A DNA stretch of 64,000 nt from Kineococcus rhizosphaerae (lineage in GTDB: Bacteria; Actinomycetota; Actinomycetes; Actinomycetales; Kineococcaceae). Positions 7,186 to 16,972 of this stretch are shown piece by piece. Every line of letters starts with the position of its first letter. Position 1 is the stretch's first letter. Position numbers and translations under genes: made by a program. The stretch is taken from the NCBI RefSeq assembly GCF_003002055.1, contig NZ_PVZF01000003.1, positions 1 to 64,000 on the forward strand. Direction: 5' to 3'. The notes below the pieces were generated by a model. It was not told where the DNA came from. It saw only the letters and a program-made list of their open reading frames with translations, and ran no database searches.

Positions 7186-9134
7186 CCAGCGTCCTCGCCC
7201 CGCGTCCTGACCTGGAGCGGGCCGGCCGCGTGCTGCCGCGCCCGCCGTCGATCCTCCGCACCGGCCTCCAGCTCCCCGAGGTCCGCTGGGCCGGGCTGGC
7301 GCTGGTCCTGTTCCTCGTCGGCGGTGCGCTGCAGCTGACCGGAGCCCCGACCTGGGCGTACTGGGCCGCCTACCTCACCTGCTACGCCGCCGGTGGCTGG
7401 GAACCGGGCTGGGCCGGGCTGCAGGCCCTGCGCGAGAAGACCTTCGACGTCGACCTGCTCATGGTGCTGGCCGCCGTCGCCGCCGCCGGCATCGGCCAGG
7501 TGCTCGACGGGGCGCTGCTCATCGTCATCTTCGCCACCTCCGGGGCCGTCGAGGCGATCATCACCCAGCGCACCGCCGACTCCGTCAGCTCCCTGCTGAC
7601 CCTGACCCCCGAGCAGGCCACCCGCCTGGACCCGGCCACCGGCACCGAGCAGGACGTCGACGTCGCCGACCTGGCCGTCGACGACCTCGTCCTGATCCGC
7701 CCCGGCGAACGCATCGGCGCCGACGGCACCGTCGTCGAGGGCCTGTCCGAGGTCGACCAGCAGGCCATCACCGGCGAGTCCGTCCCCGTCCCGCGCGGGC
7801 CCGGTGACGAGGTCCTGTCCGGGACCGTCAACGGCACCGGCGCCCTGCGGGTCCGGGTGCAGCGCGAGGCCGGCGAATCGGTCATCGCCCGCGTCGTGGC
7901 GATGGTCGAGCAGGCCTCGGCGACCAAGGCCACGACCCAGCTGTTCATCGAGAAGGTCGAGCAGCGGTACTCCCTGGGCGTGGTCGTCGCGACCCTCGTC
8001 GTGCTGGCCCTCCCGGTGGTCTTCCTCGACAGCTCGTTCGAGGACGCGCTGCTGCGGGCCATCACCTTCATGATCGTCGCCTCACCCTGTGCGGTGGTGC
8101 TCGCGACCATGCCGCCGCTGCTGTCGGCCATGGCCAACGCCGGCCGTCACGGGGTGCTGGTGAAGTCGGCGACGGTCATGGAGGCCGTCGGGCGCACCAC
8201 GGTGTTCGCCTTCGACAAGACCGGCACCCTCACCGAGGGCACCCCCGAGGTCACCCGGGTCATCACCGCCGGACGCCTGAGCCGGGACCAGGTGCTGCGC
8301 ACCGCCGCGGCCGCCGAGCAGTTCAGCGAACACCCCCTGGGCCGGGCCGTCCTCCGCGCAGCCCACGAACGCCGGCTGCAGATCCCGGCCGCGAGCGAGT
8401 TCCAGTCCCTGCCCGGACGCGGCGTCGTGGCCTCGGTCGACGGTCACGCGATCCGGGTCGAGCGGGCCGAGCACCCTCGAGGTGACGTCGGGATCGGCAC
8501 CGTCGTGGGGGTGCACCTCGACGAGGCGCTGGTCGGGACGATCACCCTGGTCGACCGGCTGCGCCCGGACTCGGCGGCCGCGGTCGCCGCTGCGGCGGCA
8601 CTGACCGGCAAGCCGGTGCACCTGCTCACCGGGGACGACGAACCGGCGGCCGCGGACGTCGCGGCCCGCACCGGGATCGGCGCCGTGCACGCCCGGCTGC
8701 TGCCGCAGGACAAGTCCCGCGTCGTCACGCAGTTGCAGGACGCCGGGGAGCGGGTCCTGCTCGTCGGGGACGGGGTGAACGACGCGCCGGCGTTGGCGAC
8801 CGCGGCGGCGGGGGTGGCGATGGGCCGGCGCGGCTCGGACCTGGCGCTGGACACCTCTGACGCGGTCGTCGTGCGCGACGAGGTCGACGCCGTTCCCCGG
8901 CTGGTCGCCCTCTCGCGCCGGGCTCACCGGATCGTCGTGGCCAACCTCGTCGTCGCGGCCACCTTCATCGTGGTGCTGGTCACCTGGGACCTCGTCGGGC
9001 ACCTGCCGCTGCCGTTGGCGGTGGCGGGGCACGAAGGGTCCACGGTGGTCGTGGCCCTGAACGGGCTGCGGCTGCTGCGGGCAGGTGCGTGGGAGCAGCG
9101 GTGTCTCGACGCAGGACCGTCACCGACGTCCTGA
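7182..9134 (+). CDS. P1B-4-type heavy-metal ATPase (CtpD/CoaT-like)
   Basis: A 650-residue metal-exporting ATPase. It lacks soluble N-terminal metal-binding domains. Six or so transmembrane helices flank an actuator domain with TGES, then the transport motif Ser301-Pro-Cys303 (ASPCAVV) in place of CPC, phosphorylation at Asp345 (DKTGT), [10 protein letters not shown], and a last helix with His617-Glu-Gly-Ser-Thr. The SPC plus HEGxT pair defines the P1B-4 subgroup, whose members transport cobalt, nickel, iron or zinc. ATG 7182 overlaps the upstream regulator stop, so translation is coupled. The upstream extension of this frame is not coding-like. Confidence 0.92.
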   Translation: MTSVLAPRPDLERAGRVLPRPPSILRTGLQLPEVRWAGLALVLFLVGGALQLTGAPTWAYWAAYLTCYAAGGWEPGWAGLQALREKTFDVDLLMVLAAVAAAGIGQVLDGALLIVIFATSGAVEAIITQRTADSVSSLLTLTPEQATRLDPATGTEQDVDVADLAVDDLVLIRPGERIGADGTVVEGLSEVDQQAITGESVPVPRGPGDEVLSGTVNGTGALRVRVQREAGESVIARVVAMVEQASATKATTQLFIEKVEQRYSLGVVVATLVVLALPVVFLDSSFEDALLRAITFMIVASPCAVVLATMPPLLSAMANAGRHGVLVKSATVMEAVGRTTVFAFDKTGTLTEGTPEVTRVITAGRLSRDQVLRTAAAAEQFSEHPLGRAVLRAAHERRLQIPAASEFQSLPGRGVVASVDGHAIRVERAEHPRGDVGIGTVVGVHLDEALVGTITLVDRLRPDSAAAVAAAAALTGKPVHLLTGDDEPAAADVAARTGIGAVHARLLPQDKSRVVTQLQDAGERVLLVGDGVNDAPALATAAAGVAMGRRGSDLALDTSDAVVVRDEVDAVPRLVALSRRAHRIVVANLVVAATFIVVLVTWDLVGHLPLPLAVAGHEGSTVVVALNGLRLLRAGAWEQRCLDAGPSPTS

Positions 9135-9189
9135 CGCACGACGATCCCCCGCCGGGTCCCGCACCGGGTCCCCGACGTCGCGACGTCCG

Positions 9190-10330
9190 ACCCGGGGGTC
9201 CCGGGAGCAGGGTGTGCGCCACGGTCCAGCTGCCGTCGGGGGCGACGCGCACGTCGAACGTGATGGCCTCGCCCTTGGCGACGTGGACGTCGTGGTGCAG
9301 CGAGGTCAGCACGTCGACGTGGTCGTACCCACCACCCTCCAGCGGGATCGCCAGCCGCCGTCCCCGAGCCGGACCTGCACGTCCGGCGTCAGGCCCTGGT
9401 CGCGCAGGGACCGCAGGAACAGCTCGATCCCCCGCCGCTGCGCCTGCTGCTCACGCCCTCGGGCGCGAGCAGGAGGCCGAGGAACTCCTCGGGACCGAAC
9501 CCGGGGCCCACCAGGTGCGCGCGCTGCCAGCCGGCGACGAGGTCGGCGAGCCGGGCCGCCAGCCCGTGCGGGTCGGTGCCCAGCCCGCGGATGCCGCTCC
9601 CGCCCAGCGTGCAGCCCTCCAGGCCGACGCCCGGGACCTCCCCGCGGCTGAGGGACTCGCGCAGGGCCCCCTCGGCGAGGAACTCCGGCTGGGACACCTC
9701 CAGGGCGGTGAACACATCGACTGCGGACGCGGCGGGCAGGGGTCCGAGCGCCTGCGCGCGGGCGCGGGCGGCGTCGGACAGGGCCCGCGCCGACCCGGGT
9801 TCGGCGACGCTGCCCGCGGGGGCGGGCCGGCCGGGCGGCAGCACCTCGGGCTGGTCCCCGACAGGGGTGACCTCGAACCCGGACGCGCGCAGCACCTCGT
9901 CGGCCTTCACGGCCTCGACGCGCAACCGTTCCAGCGCCTCGCGCACCGCCGCGTCCCCGCGGCCCCGGCTGCGCTCGTACGCCTCCCGGGCCCGCTGGAG
10001 CCGCTGCATCTGCAGGCGCCTCCCGCCACGCGACGGGCAGGGGGTCGGCGCCCCCGGCCTCCAGGGTGTGGCCCGACGCCCACGCGCGCAGGATCTCCAC
10101 CGACCACTGCTCGAGCTGCGGGCCGACGCCCCCGCCTCCCGCCGCCGGTCGCGGTAGAAGTCGTCGAGGTCGCGCAGCACCCACTCGAACACCGGGCTGG
10201 AGGGGGCGAGGTGGGTGGTCTGGTCGCCGTGCTCGCGCGCGTACGCCTCCGGGTCGGCGACCTCGATCCGCCGGCCGGGTTCACCGGCCATGGGGGGCAG
10301 TTCCACGACGATGCAGCTCCGCTGCCGCAC
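9190..10330 (-). pseudogene. Unknown gene broken by at least four frameshifts
   Basis: Joining frames gives one continuous protein of roughly 380 residues. It begins at GTG 10330 (RQRSCIVVELPP, then DPEAYAREHGDQTTHLAP and VFEWVLRDLDDFYRD). The frame switches in a G-rich run near 10130-10137, again near 10013-10025, again near 9452-9470 and again near 9355-9362. Good coding composition resumes each time (for example LEQWSVEILRAW, EFLAEGALRESLSR, ELFLRSLRDQGLTPDVQVRLG, DVRVAPDGSWTVAHTLLPG). A coiled, charged middle (about 110-160) precedes a globular C-terminal part. I do not recognise the family. The end is uncertain, since the last frame runs into ctpD. It is either a decayed gene or a cluster of sequencing indels. 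Confidence 0.5.
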
Positions 10331-10425
10331 CGATCACTCTGCGTGCACCGCTCGTCCTGCGCCGAGAAGCTGCTCGCCCGTGAGCGGGGGGTCAACGGTC
10401 CAGGGACCGCGGGTAGCCTCCTGCC

Positions 10426-10746
10426 GTGCCGAAGATCCCCAGCCCCGCCCTCGTCGCCCCCGCCGTCCTCGGGGGGTACGCCGTCGGCCGGGCCACCGGG
10501 AACCGGCGGCTGGCCGGGGTCGCGCTGGCCGCCGGGGTCGGCGCGGCCCTGCCTCGCTGGGCGCAGGGCTCCCCCGTCCTCGCCGCGGCCCTGACCGCGG
10601 GCACCGTGGGCCTCGTGGGCGTCTCCCACCCCCTGTCGAAGCGGCTGGGACCGTGGCCGGCGGTGCTGACGACGACGGCCGCCGCGGCGGTGCTGGCCGG
10701 GATCGGCGACGCGTTGGCCGCACGCTCCGGCGCCGCCGGATCGTGA
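10426..10746 (+). CDS. Small hydrophobic membrane protein, unknown
   Basis: A 106-residue protein dominated by Ala/Gly/Val/Leu with three to four short hydrophobic segments (about 8-22, 28-44, 50-68, 78-98) and few charged residues. I do not recognise a family. Its TGA overlaps the GTG of the PAS-GGDEF gene by GTGA at 10743-10746, which suggests co-translation. A link to cyclic-di-GMP signalling is possible but only by position. Confidence 0.6.
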   Translation: MPKIPSPALVAPAVLGGYAVGRATGNRRLAGVALAAGVGAALPRWAQGSPVLAAALTAGTVGLVGVSHPLSKRLGPWPAVLTTTAAAAVLAGIGDALAARSGAAGS

Positions 10747-11582
10747 CGCCCGCGGGGGCCGACTGGCGCACCCTCGCTTCCCGGACCCCGGCCACCCTCC
10801 TGCTGACCGGGACGACCGTCCTGTGGGCCTCGGCGGACCTGCAGCGCCTCGTGGGGGCCGACCCCCAGCTCCTCGTGGGTCGCGACGTCCTGGACCTCGT
10901 GGTCGAGCACGACCGAGCGCGGGCCCGGTCGGCGCTGGCCGAGGCGGTGCGCCGTCCCGGTGAGCGTCTGGGACCGCTGCGGGTGCGGCCCCGGCAGCGG
11001 CCGGACCTGCGGGTCGAGGTGGTGGCCCGCGCCCGGGGCGCGGGCCACGTCGTCCTGGCGGTCTGGGACGTCTCCGAACGCGTCGCCGCCGAACGGTCCC
11101 TGGAGCACCGCGCGTCCCACGACGTCCTGACGGGGCTGCCCAACCGGGCCCTGCTGGCCGAGCGGTGGGAGCGCTCGCGGGCGCGGGCCGGCCCCGCGGC
11201 GCGGACGTTCGTGCTGCTGTGCGACGTCGACGGCCTCAAGGAGGTCAACGACCGGTGCGGTCACCGCGCCGGCGACGCGCTGCTCGTGGAGGTGGCCCGG
11301 CGGCTGGCCGCCGAGGTCAGGCCGGGTGACACCGTCGCGCGCCTGGGCGGGGACGAGTTCGTCGTGCTCGTCGACGCGGTCCCGCCCGAGCACGTCGAGG
11401 CGCTGGTCCGGCGGCTGCGCCGGACCGTCCTGCGGGCTCAGGAGGGCGCGGACGTCCGGTTGTCGGTGGGGTGGGCGGCCGACGACGCCGACCGTTCCTT
11501 CGAGGCGGTGCTGGCCGAGGCCGACGGGCGCATGTACGAGGACAAGCGCGCGAACCGCGGGGTCACGGGCGGGTCGCCGTGA
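10743..11582 (+). CDS. PAS-GGDEF diguanylate cyclase
   Basis: A 279-residue protein with an N-terminal PAS-like sensor (about 10-110) and a GGDEF domain (about 118-275) that makes cyclic di-GMP from two GTP. The active-site GGDEF is intact near 202-206, and the substrate helix ([18 protein letters not shown]) is conserved. An RxxD inhibitory site (RPGD) lies exactly five residues before GGDEF, so product inhibition is expected. There is no membrane segment and no EAL domain. Start GTG 10743 overlaps the upstream stop. The 3' end overlaps the end of xylB on the other strand by 20 bp. Confidence 0.88.
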   Translation: MTPAGADWRTLASRTPATLLLTGTTVLWASADLQRLVGADPQLLVGRDVLDLVVEHDRARARSALAEAVRRPGERLGPLRVRPRQRPDLRVEVVARARGAGHVVLAVWDVSERVAAERSLEHRASHDVLTGLPNRALLAERWERSRARAGPAARTFVLLCDVDGLKEVNDRCGHRAGDALLVEVARRLAAEVRPGDTVARLGGDEFVVLVDAVPPEHVEALVRRLRRTVLRAQEGADVRLSVGWAADDADRSFEAVLAEADGRMYEDKRANRGVTGGSP

Positions 11583-13014
11583 GGTCGCGCACCTCGGCGT
11601 AGCGCTCGCGGACGCCCGGGGTGGGGTCGGCCTCGAACGTCTGCGAGCGCCCGAGCGACCACGCGGGCGGCGCGTCCCCGCCGGCGAGGACCCAGGCGGC
11701 CTGCCGGGCGGCGCCGTCGGCCACGTACTCCCCCGGCTCGGGGACGACGACGGGCCGCCCGAGCACGGCCGGGGCCAGGACGCGGACGGCCTCGGAGCGG
11801 GCCCCGCCGCCGACGAGGACGACGCGCCCGATCCGGCACCCCTGCTCGACGAGCGCGTCGAGGCCGTCGGCGAGCCCGCACAGCAGGCCCTCGACCGTGG
11901 CGCGGGCCACGTGGGCCGGCGTGGAGGTCGCCAGCGTGAGCCCGTGCAGGGCGCCCGTGGCGTCCGGGCGCACGGGGGTGCGCTCGCCCTCCAGGTAGGG
12001 CACGAGGACCAGCCCGCCGCTGCCGGCGGGCGCCGACAGGGCCAGCCGGGACAGCTCGGCGTGGTCGACGCCGAGCATGCGCGCCGCGGAGTCCAGGACG
12101 CGCGCCGCGTTGAGGGTGCAGATTAGCGGCAGGTACCGCCCGGTGGCGTCGGCGAACCCGGCGACCAGGCCGCTGGGGTCGTGGGTGGGGACCTCGCTGA
12201 CCACGCTCACCACGCCGGAGGTGCCGATCGAGACGACGACGTCACCGACCTGCGCGCCCACGCCGAGCGCGGCCGCCATGTTGTCGCCGGTCCCGGCGCC
12301 GAGCAGGGCCCCGCGCGAGAGCGGGCTCGCGCTCGGCCCCGCCGACGCGGCCGGGGCGAGGACCTCGGGCAGGTTCGGCGTGGCCCCGAAGGCCTTGTGC
12401 AGCAGGTCTTCGCGGTACGCGCCCTCGCGGGGCGACCAGTAGCCCGTCCCGCTCGCGTCGCCCCGGTCGGTGACCAGGCGCGCCCCTCCCGAGAGCTTGA
12501 GGGTGAGCCAGTCGTGGGGCAGGCAGACCGACGCGGTGCGGGCCACCGACTCCGGTTCGTGCTCGGCGATCCAGCGCAGCTTGGTGATGGTGAGGGAGGC
12601 GACGAGGACGCTGCCGACCTGCTCGGCCCAGGCCCCCGGCCCCCCGAGCTCCGCGGTCAGCGCGTCGGCCGCCTCGGCCGACCGGCCGTCGTTCCACAGC
12701 AGCGCGGGGCGGACCACCTCGCCGGCCTCGTCGAGCAGGACCGACCCGTGCTGCTGGGCCCCGACGGCGATCGCGTCGACGTCGTCGAGCCCGCCGGCGT
12801 CGGCGACGGCCTCCTCGAGGGCCCGCCACCAGTGCGCGGGATCGACCTCGGTGCCGTCGGGGTGCTTGGCCCGTCCGACCCGCAGCAGCTCGCCGGTGCC
12901 GGCGTCGCGGACGACGACCTTGCAGGACTGGGTCGACGAGTCGATCCCGGCCACGGTCGGGCGGTCCTTCGAGCGGTCCTTCGCGGCGGTGGTACCGGCT
13001 CCTGCGCTGGTCAT
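11563..13014 (-). CDS. xylB: Xylulokinase (FGGY carbohydrate kinase)
   Basis: A 483-residue kinase that phosphorylates D-xylulose to xylulose 5-phosphate. The first FGGY domain contains the phosphate-binding [13 protein letters not shown] (about 22-34), a QQHGSV loop, LWNDGRS and the CLPHDWL segment. The second contains [11 protein letters not shown] and GTSGVVSV, and near the end [21 protein letters not shown]. Length and motif order match XylB. ATG 13014 was chosen, since a longer frame to 13299 overlaps the DUF3073 promoter and lacks homology. No xylose isomerase or transporter is nearby, so this is an orphan kinase. Substrate preference is inferred. Confidence 0.88.
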   Translation of the reverse strand: MTSAGAGTTAAKDRSKDRPTVAGIDSSTQSCKVVVRDAGTGELLRVGRAKHPDGTEVDPAHWWRALEEAVADAGGLDDVDAIAVGAQQHGSVLLDEAGEVVRPALLWNDGRSAEAADALTAELGGPGAWAEQVGSVLVASLTITKLRWIAEHEPESVARTASVCLPHDWLTLKLSGGARLVTDRGDASGTGYWSPREGAYREDLLHKAFGATPNLPEVLAPAASAGPSASPLSRGALLGAGTGDNMAAALGVGAQVGDVVVSIGTSGVVSVVSEVPTHDPSGLVAGFADATGRYLPLICTLNAARVLDSAARMLGVDHAELSRLALSAPAGSGGLVLVPYLEGERTPVRPDATGALHGLTLATSTPAHVARATVEGLLCGLADGLDALVEQGCRIGRVVLVGGGARSEAVRVLAPAVLGRPVVVPEPGEYVADGAARQAAWVLAGGDAPPAWSLGRSQTFEADPTPGVRERYAEVRDLTATRP

Positions 13015-13197
13015 GGGCACAGCTAACACGATCCCCGGGCCCCCGGGTGAGCGGCCGGCGGCCCGTCCGGGGGCCTGTCGTCGCGACCGGGATGCCGGAA
13101 CGTCTCCCGGGCATGTACCGTTGGGGGCACGGAGAGATGACAGCTGCTCCGGGGTCAGCACAGTCTGCCCCGGCCGACGCGCGAGGGGGTCGACGCC

Positions 13198-13452
13198 ATG
13201 GGGCGCGGCCGTCAGAAGGCCAAGCAGACGAAGGTCGCTCGGGAGCTGAAGTACTTCAGCCCCGACACCGACTACAACGCTCTGCAACGTGAACTGCACG
13301 GGCCCGACCCGTACCGCCAGACGGGGCGCCAGCCGGCCCCGGAGGCGACGGAGTCTGACGTGGAAGACGACTCGGACGACGACTCCGAGGACTGGTCGAA
13401 GTACACCGCGACCGACGACTACGACGACTGGTCGTCCAAGCGCCGGGCTTGA
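13198..13452 (+). CDS. DUF3073 family protein
   Basis: An 84-residue highly charged protein. The N-terminus ([20 protein letters not shown]) is the hallmark of DUF3073. The middle is Pro/Glu-rich, followed by an acidic stretch (DDDSEDW) and Tyr/Trp/Asp repeats ([11 protein letters not shown]). The family is restricted to actinobacteria, is often next to purM and has no known function. Likely cytoplasmic and partly disordered. It converges on purM with a 70-bp gap. Confidence 0.88.
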   Translation: MGRGRQKAKQTKVARELKYFSPDTDYNALQRELHGPDPYRQTGRQPAPEATESDVEDDSDDDSEDWSKYTATDDYDDWSSKRRA

Positions 13453-13521
13453 CCCGGCGCAGCGCGAAGTCCTGCAGCACCACTGAGTAGTACCGCTCGA
13501 GGCGTGGCGCCCCTCCGGTCC

Positions 13522-14610
13522 TCACCAGCCCTGGTGAGATCCCCGGAGGAGCGTCACGCCTCCTGCGATCCCCTTGCCGTTGCTGGCCCCGTCGGCCTCG
13601 GTCCGGTCCCGGACCTCACCGCACACCCATGCCGGGATGCCGGCCTGCTCGACCGTGTCCACGACCGCCTGCGCGCTGTCCGCCGCCACGACCGCCAGCA
13701 TGCCGACGCCCAGGTTGAGGGTGCGCTCGAGGTCGTCCACCGGGACCTTCCCCAGGTCGCGCACGAGGCCGAACACCGCACCGGGCGTCCACGTGGACCG
13801 GTCGACCTCGGCCGTGACGTGCCCGGGCAGGCAGCGGGCCAGGTTCGCGGCCAGGCCACCGCCGGTGACGTGGCTCATGGCGTGCACGCCACCGGTGGCC
13901 AGCGTCGCCAGGGCGGGCTTGGCGTAGATGCGGGTCGGGGTCAGCAGCTCCTCACCGAGCGTGCGGCCGAGTTCGTCCACGTGCCGCTCGTAGGCCCACC
14001 CGGCGTCGGCGAACACGCGGCGGACCAGGGAGTAGCCGTTGGAGTGCAGCCCCGAGGACGCCATCGCCACGAGGACGTCACCGGACCGGACGCGGTCGGC
14101 GCCGAGCAGCTCGTCGTGCTCGACGGCCCCGGTGACGGCGCCGGCGACGTCGTACTCGTCGGGACCCAGCAGGCCCGGGTGCTCAGCCGTCTCGCCGCCC
14201 ACGAGGGCGACCCCGGCCTCCTCGCACGCGCGGGCGACGCCGGCGACGATCGCGGCCGTCCGCTCGGGGTCGACCTTGCCGCAGGCGATGTAGTCGGTCA
14301 TGAACAGCGGGGTGGCCCCGACCACGACGATGTCGTCGACGACCATGCCGACGAGGTCGGAGCCGATGGTGTCGTGCTTGTCGAGGGCCTGGGCGACCGC
14401 GACCTTCGTGCCCACGCCGTCGGTGCTGGTGGCCAGCAGCGGGCGGCGGAAGTCCTTCAGCACCGAGACGTCGAACAGGCCGGCGAACCCGCCGAAACCA
14501 CCGACCACCTCCGGGCCCTGCGTGCGGGCGACGGACGCCTTCATGAGCTCGACGGCGCGGTCCCCCGCGACGACGTCGACGCCCGCGGAGGCGTAGGTGG
14601 TTCCACTCAC
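13522..14610 (-). CDS. purM: Phosphoribosylformylglycinamidine cyclo-ligase
   Basis: A 362-residue enzyme (AIR synthetase) of purine synthesis. It closes the imidazole ring of FGAM using ATP. Visible motifs are TYASAGVDV at the N-terminus, STDGVGTK, DIVVVGATPLF, GGETAEHPGL and HVTGGGLAANL. GTG 14610 overlaps the purF stop by GTGA, so purF and purM are translationally coupled. A short hairpin (arms 13521-13528 and 13531-13538) overlaps the stop codon and may act as the terminator between purM and the converging DUF3073 gene. Confidence 0.96.
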   Translation of the reverse strand: MSGTTYASAGVDVVAGDRAVELMKASVARTQGPEVVGGFGGFAGLFDVSVLKDFRRPLLATSTDGVGTKVAVAQALDKHDTIGSDLVGMVVDDIVVVGATPLFMTDYIACGKVDPERTAAIVAGVARACEEAGVALVGGETAEHPGLLGPDEYDVAGAVTGAVEHDELLGADRVRSGDVLVAMASSGLHSNGYSLVRRVFADAGWAYERHVDELGRTLGEELLTPTRIYAKPALATLATGGVHAMSHVTGGGLAANLARCLPGHVTAEVDRSTWTPGAVFGLVRDLGKVPVDDLERTLNLGVGMLAVVAADSAQAVVDTVEQAGIPAWVCGEVRDRTEADGASNGKGIAGGVTLLRGSHQGW

Positions 14611-16157
14611 TGCTGAGCTCCCTCGGGGGTGTCGTGCTGGTGCCGGGTGACGGGGGTGATCGGGAGGCGCGGCTTGTCCATCGAGCGCTCCCCGAGCCGG
14701 TCGAGGTCGTTGAGCGGCACGGGGTACTCCCCCGTGAAGCACGCCGAGCACAGGCGCTCCTTCGGCTGCTCGGTCGCGGCGATCATGCCGTCGGCCGAGA
14801 TGTAGCCGAGGGAGTCGGCACCGATGCTCTGCGCGATGTCCTCGGTGCTCAGGCCGTTGGCGATGAGCTCGGCGCGGGTGGCGAAGTCGATGCCGTAGAA
14901 GCACGGCCACTTCACCGGCGGGGAGGAGATCCGGACGTGGATCTCGGCGGCGCCCGCCTCCCGCAGCATCCGGATGAGGGCCCGCTGGGTGTTGCCGCGC
15001 ACGATCGAGTCGTCCACGACGACCAGCCGCTTGCCGGCCACGACGTGCTTGAGCGGGTTGAGCTTCAGTCGGATGCCGAGCTGGCGGATCGTCTGGCTGG
15101 GCTGGATGAAGGTGCGGCCCACGTAGGAGTTCTTGACCATGCCCTGGCCGTACGGGATGCCGGACTCCTCGGCGTAGCCGATGGCCGCGGGCGTGCCCGA
15201 CTCCGGGGTCGGGATGACGAGGTCGGCCTCGACGGGGTGCTCGCGGGCCAGGACGCGGCCCATCTCGACGCGGGCCTCCTGGACGACCTTGCCGTTGATG
15301 GAGGTGTCCGGGCGGGCGAGGTAGACGTACTCGAACACGCAGCCCTTGGGCTTGGCCTCGGCGAACCGCGTGCTGCGCAGGCCGTCGGCGTCGACGGCGA
15401 TGAGCTCGCCCGGCTCGATCTCGCGCACGAAGCTGGCGCCGCAGATGTCGAGCGCGGGGGTCTCGGACGCGACGACCCAGCCGCGCTCCAGGCGCCCCAG
15501 CACGAGCGGGCGGATGCCCTGCGGGTCGCGGGCGGCGTAGAGGGTGTGCTCGTCCATGAAGACCAGGGAGAACGCGCCCTGCACGTGCGGGAGCACCTCG
15601 GCCGCGGTGGCCTCGAGCGTGTGGTCGGGGTCCCCGGCGAACAGCGCGGTGAGGATCGCGGTGTCCGTGGTGTTGCCGCGCGCGATCTCCGACGGCGACG
15701 GGCGGCCCTTCAGCACGGGCGCCGGCGTCGACGGGTACCGCTCGGCGAGCATGTCGCGCAGCGCGAACTGGTTCGTGAGGTTCCCGTTGTGCGCGAGGGC
15801 CACGGTCCCGCCGGCGGTGTCGCCGAGGGTGGGCTGGGCGTTCTGCCAGCCGCCGCCACCGGTCGTGGAGTAGCGGGCGTGCCCGACCGCGATGTGCCCC
15901 TGCAGGGACTCCAGCGCCGACTCGTCGAAGACCTGGGACACCAGGCCGGTGTCCTTGAAGACGAGGATCTGCTCGCCGTTGCTCACGGCGATGCCTGCCG
16001 CCTCCTGGCCCCGGTGCTGCAGGGCGTAGAGGCCGTAGAAGGTGAGCTTGGAGACTTCCTCACCCGGCGCCCAGACCCCGAAGACGCCGCACGCGTCCTG
16101 GGGGCCCTTCTCGCCGGGGAGCAGGTCGTGGTTCAGACGTCCGTCACCGCGGGCCAC
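14607..16157 (-). CDS. purF: Amidophosphoribosyltransferase
   Basis: A 516-residue enzyme for the first committed step of purine synthesis (PRPP plus glutamine to phosphoribosylamine). A 22-residue propeptide precedes Cys23 (DACGVFGVW), the N-terminal nucleophile of the glutaminase domain. Also visible are RYSTTGG, AHNGNL, the PRPP loop VVVDDSIVRGNT, and Cys residues in KWPCFYG and CSACFTG, consistent with the Fe-S cluster form of the enzyme. The start is GTG 16157. purF is followed by purM with a 4-bp overlap. Confidence 0.96.
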   Translation of the reverse strand: MARGDGRLNHDLLPGEKGPQDACGVFGVWAPGEEVSKLTFYGLYALQHRGQEAAGIAVSNGEQILVFKDTGLVSQVFDESALESLQGHIAVGHARYSTTGGGGWQNAQPTLGDTAGGTVALAHNGNLTNQFALRDMLAERYPSTPAPVLKGRPSPSEIARGNTTDTAILTALFAGDPDHTLEATAAEVLPHVQGAFSLVFMDEHTLYAARDPQGIRPLVLGRLERGWVVASETPALDICGASFVREIEPGELIAVDADGLRSTRFAEAKPKGCVFEYVYLARPDTSINGKVVQEARVEMGRVLAREHPVEADLVIPTPESGTPAAIGYAEESGIPYGQGMVKNSYVGRTFIQPSQTIRQLGIRLKLNPLKHVVAGKRLVVVDDSIVRGNTQRALIRMLREAGAAEIHVRISSPPVKWPCFYGIDFATRAELIANGLSTEDIAQSIGADSLGYISADGMIAATEQPKERLCSACFTGEYPVPLNDLDRLGERSMDKPRLPITPVTRHQHDTPEGAQQ

Positions 16158-16169
16158 ACCCCGAGTGTG

Positions 16170-16520
16170 TCACACCCCGCGGCGCGCGCCGCGCGGCTTG
16201 CGCGGTTCCGGGCGGGTTCCCGTGCGCCGGTCGGCGAGCACGGCGACGAGCACGCCGAGCAGGACCAGCACGAGCCCCAGGGAGCAGAACAGGTACCCGA
16301 ACAGGGCCTTCTGGCTGTACCCGTCCGAGGGCGGGGTGTTGAAGGCGATGACGGCCGAGACGACGAACGCGAGGACCAGGCCGGTGAACGCGAACGAGCG
16401 GAACCGGGGGGCCCGGCGCCGGGTGACCTGCACGAACGCCGTGCCCTCGCGCTCGGGGGCCTCCTGCTGACCGGCCGGCGCGGGGGCCTGGCCCGGGGTG
16501 TCCTGGGACTGCTCGCTCAC
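16170..16520 (-). CDS. Small two-helix membrane protein, unknown
   Basis: A 116-residue protein with a Gln/Pro/Ala-rich cytoplasmic N-terminus (about 1-38), a basic stretch (TRRRAPRFR), two transmembrane helices (about 44-64 and 78-102) and a basic C-terminal tail (DRRTGTRPEPRKPRG). GTG 16520 is the only sensible start. It lies 12 bp upstream of purF and on the same strand, so it may share a transcript. No recognised family beyond a generic two-helix membrane protein. Confidence 0.7.
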   Translation of the reverse strand: MSEQSQDTPGQAPAPAGQQEAPEREGTAFVQVTRRRAPRFRSFAFTGLVLAFVVSAVIAFNTPPSDGYSQKALFGYLFCSLGLVLVLLGVLVAVLADRRTGTRPEPRKPRGARRGV

Positions 16521-16537
16521 GGGAGAACGGTACGTGC

Positions 16538-16924
16538 TCAGGCCTGCACCGGCGGCACGAGCGGCAGCAGGTCCCCCAGGTCGGCGCGCTGGCCGCTGGC
16601 CTGCACGCGCCCACCCGCCCGGGCCGCGTCGAAGGTCAGCGTCCCCGTGGCCAGCGCCAGCCAGGTGGCCGCGTCCATCTCGACGACGGCCGGCGGGGTG
16701 CCCCGGGTGTGCCGGGGGCCGTCGACGACCTGGACGGCCGCGAACGGCGGGACGCGGACCTCCACGCTGCCGCCCGGGTACCGCACGGCGAGCTCCTCCA
16801 GGGAGTAGCGGACCGCGCTGGCCAGGACGGGGCGGGCGGGCGTGCCGCCCTCCTCGATCGTCCGGACGGCGGAGCGCAAGGCCGCGAGGCCCTCGGCCGG
16901 GTCGGTGCGTCGGCGCGCAGGCAT
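16538..16924 (-). CDS. SCP2-like sterol-carrier-family protein
   Basis: A 128-residue protein. After an Arg-rich start it reads RSAVRTIEEG, SLEELAVRYPGGSVEVRVPPFAAVQVVDG, then a VVEMDAATWLALATGTLTFDAA segment and a Gly-rich end with SGQRADLGDLLPLV. This is the pattern of the small SCP2-fold actinobacterial proteins found near purF. The role is unknown, with lipid or hydrophobic-ligand binding inferred from the fold. It lies 17 bp upstream of the membrane protein gene on the same strand and may begin this operon. Confidence 0.75.
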   Translation of the reverse strand: MPARRRTDPAEGLAALRSAVRTIEEGGTPARPVLASAVRYSLEELAVRYPGGSVEVRVPPFAAVQVVDGPRHTRGTPPAVVEMDAATWLALATGTLTFDAARAGGRVQASGQRADLGDLLPLVPPVQA

Positions 16925-16972
16925 CCCCGCATCCTCGCACCGGGCCCCGCACCCGCCCGCCGGAGCGGGCCC

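Noticed and set aside
13256-13525. Antisense open frame over DUF3073
   Set aside because: The DUF3073 frame is clearly the coding one. The reverse frame has no start with a binding site.
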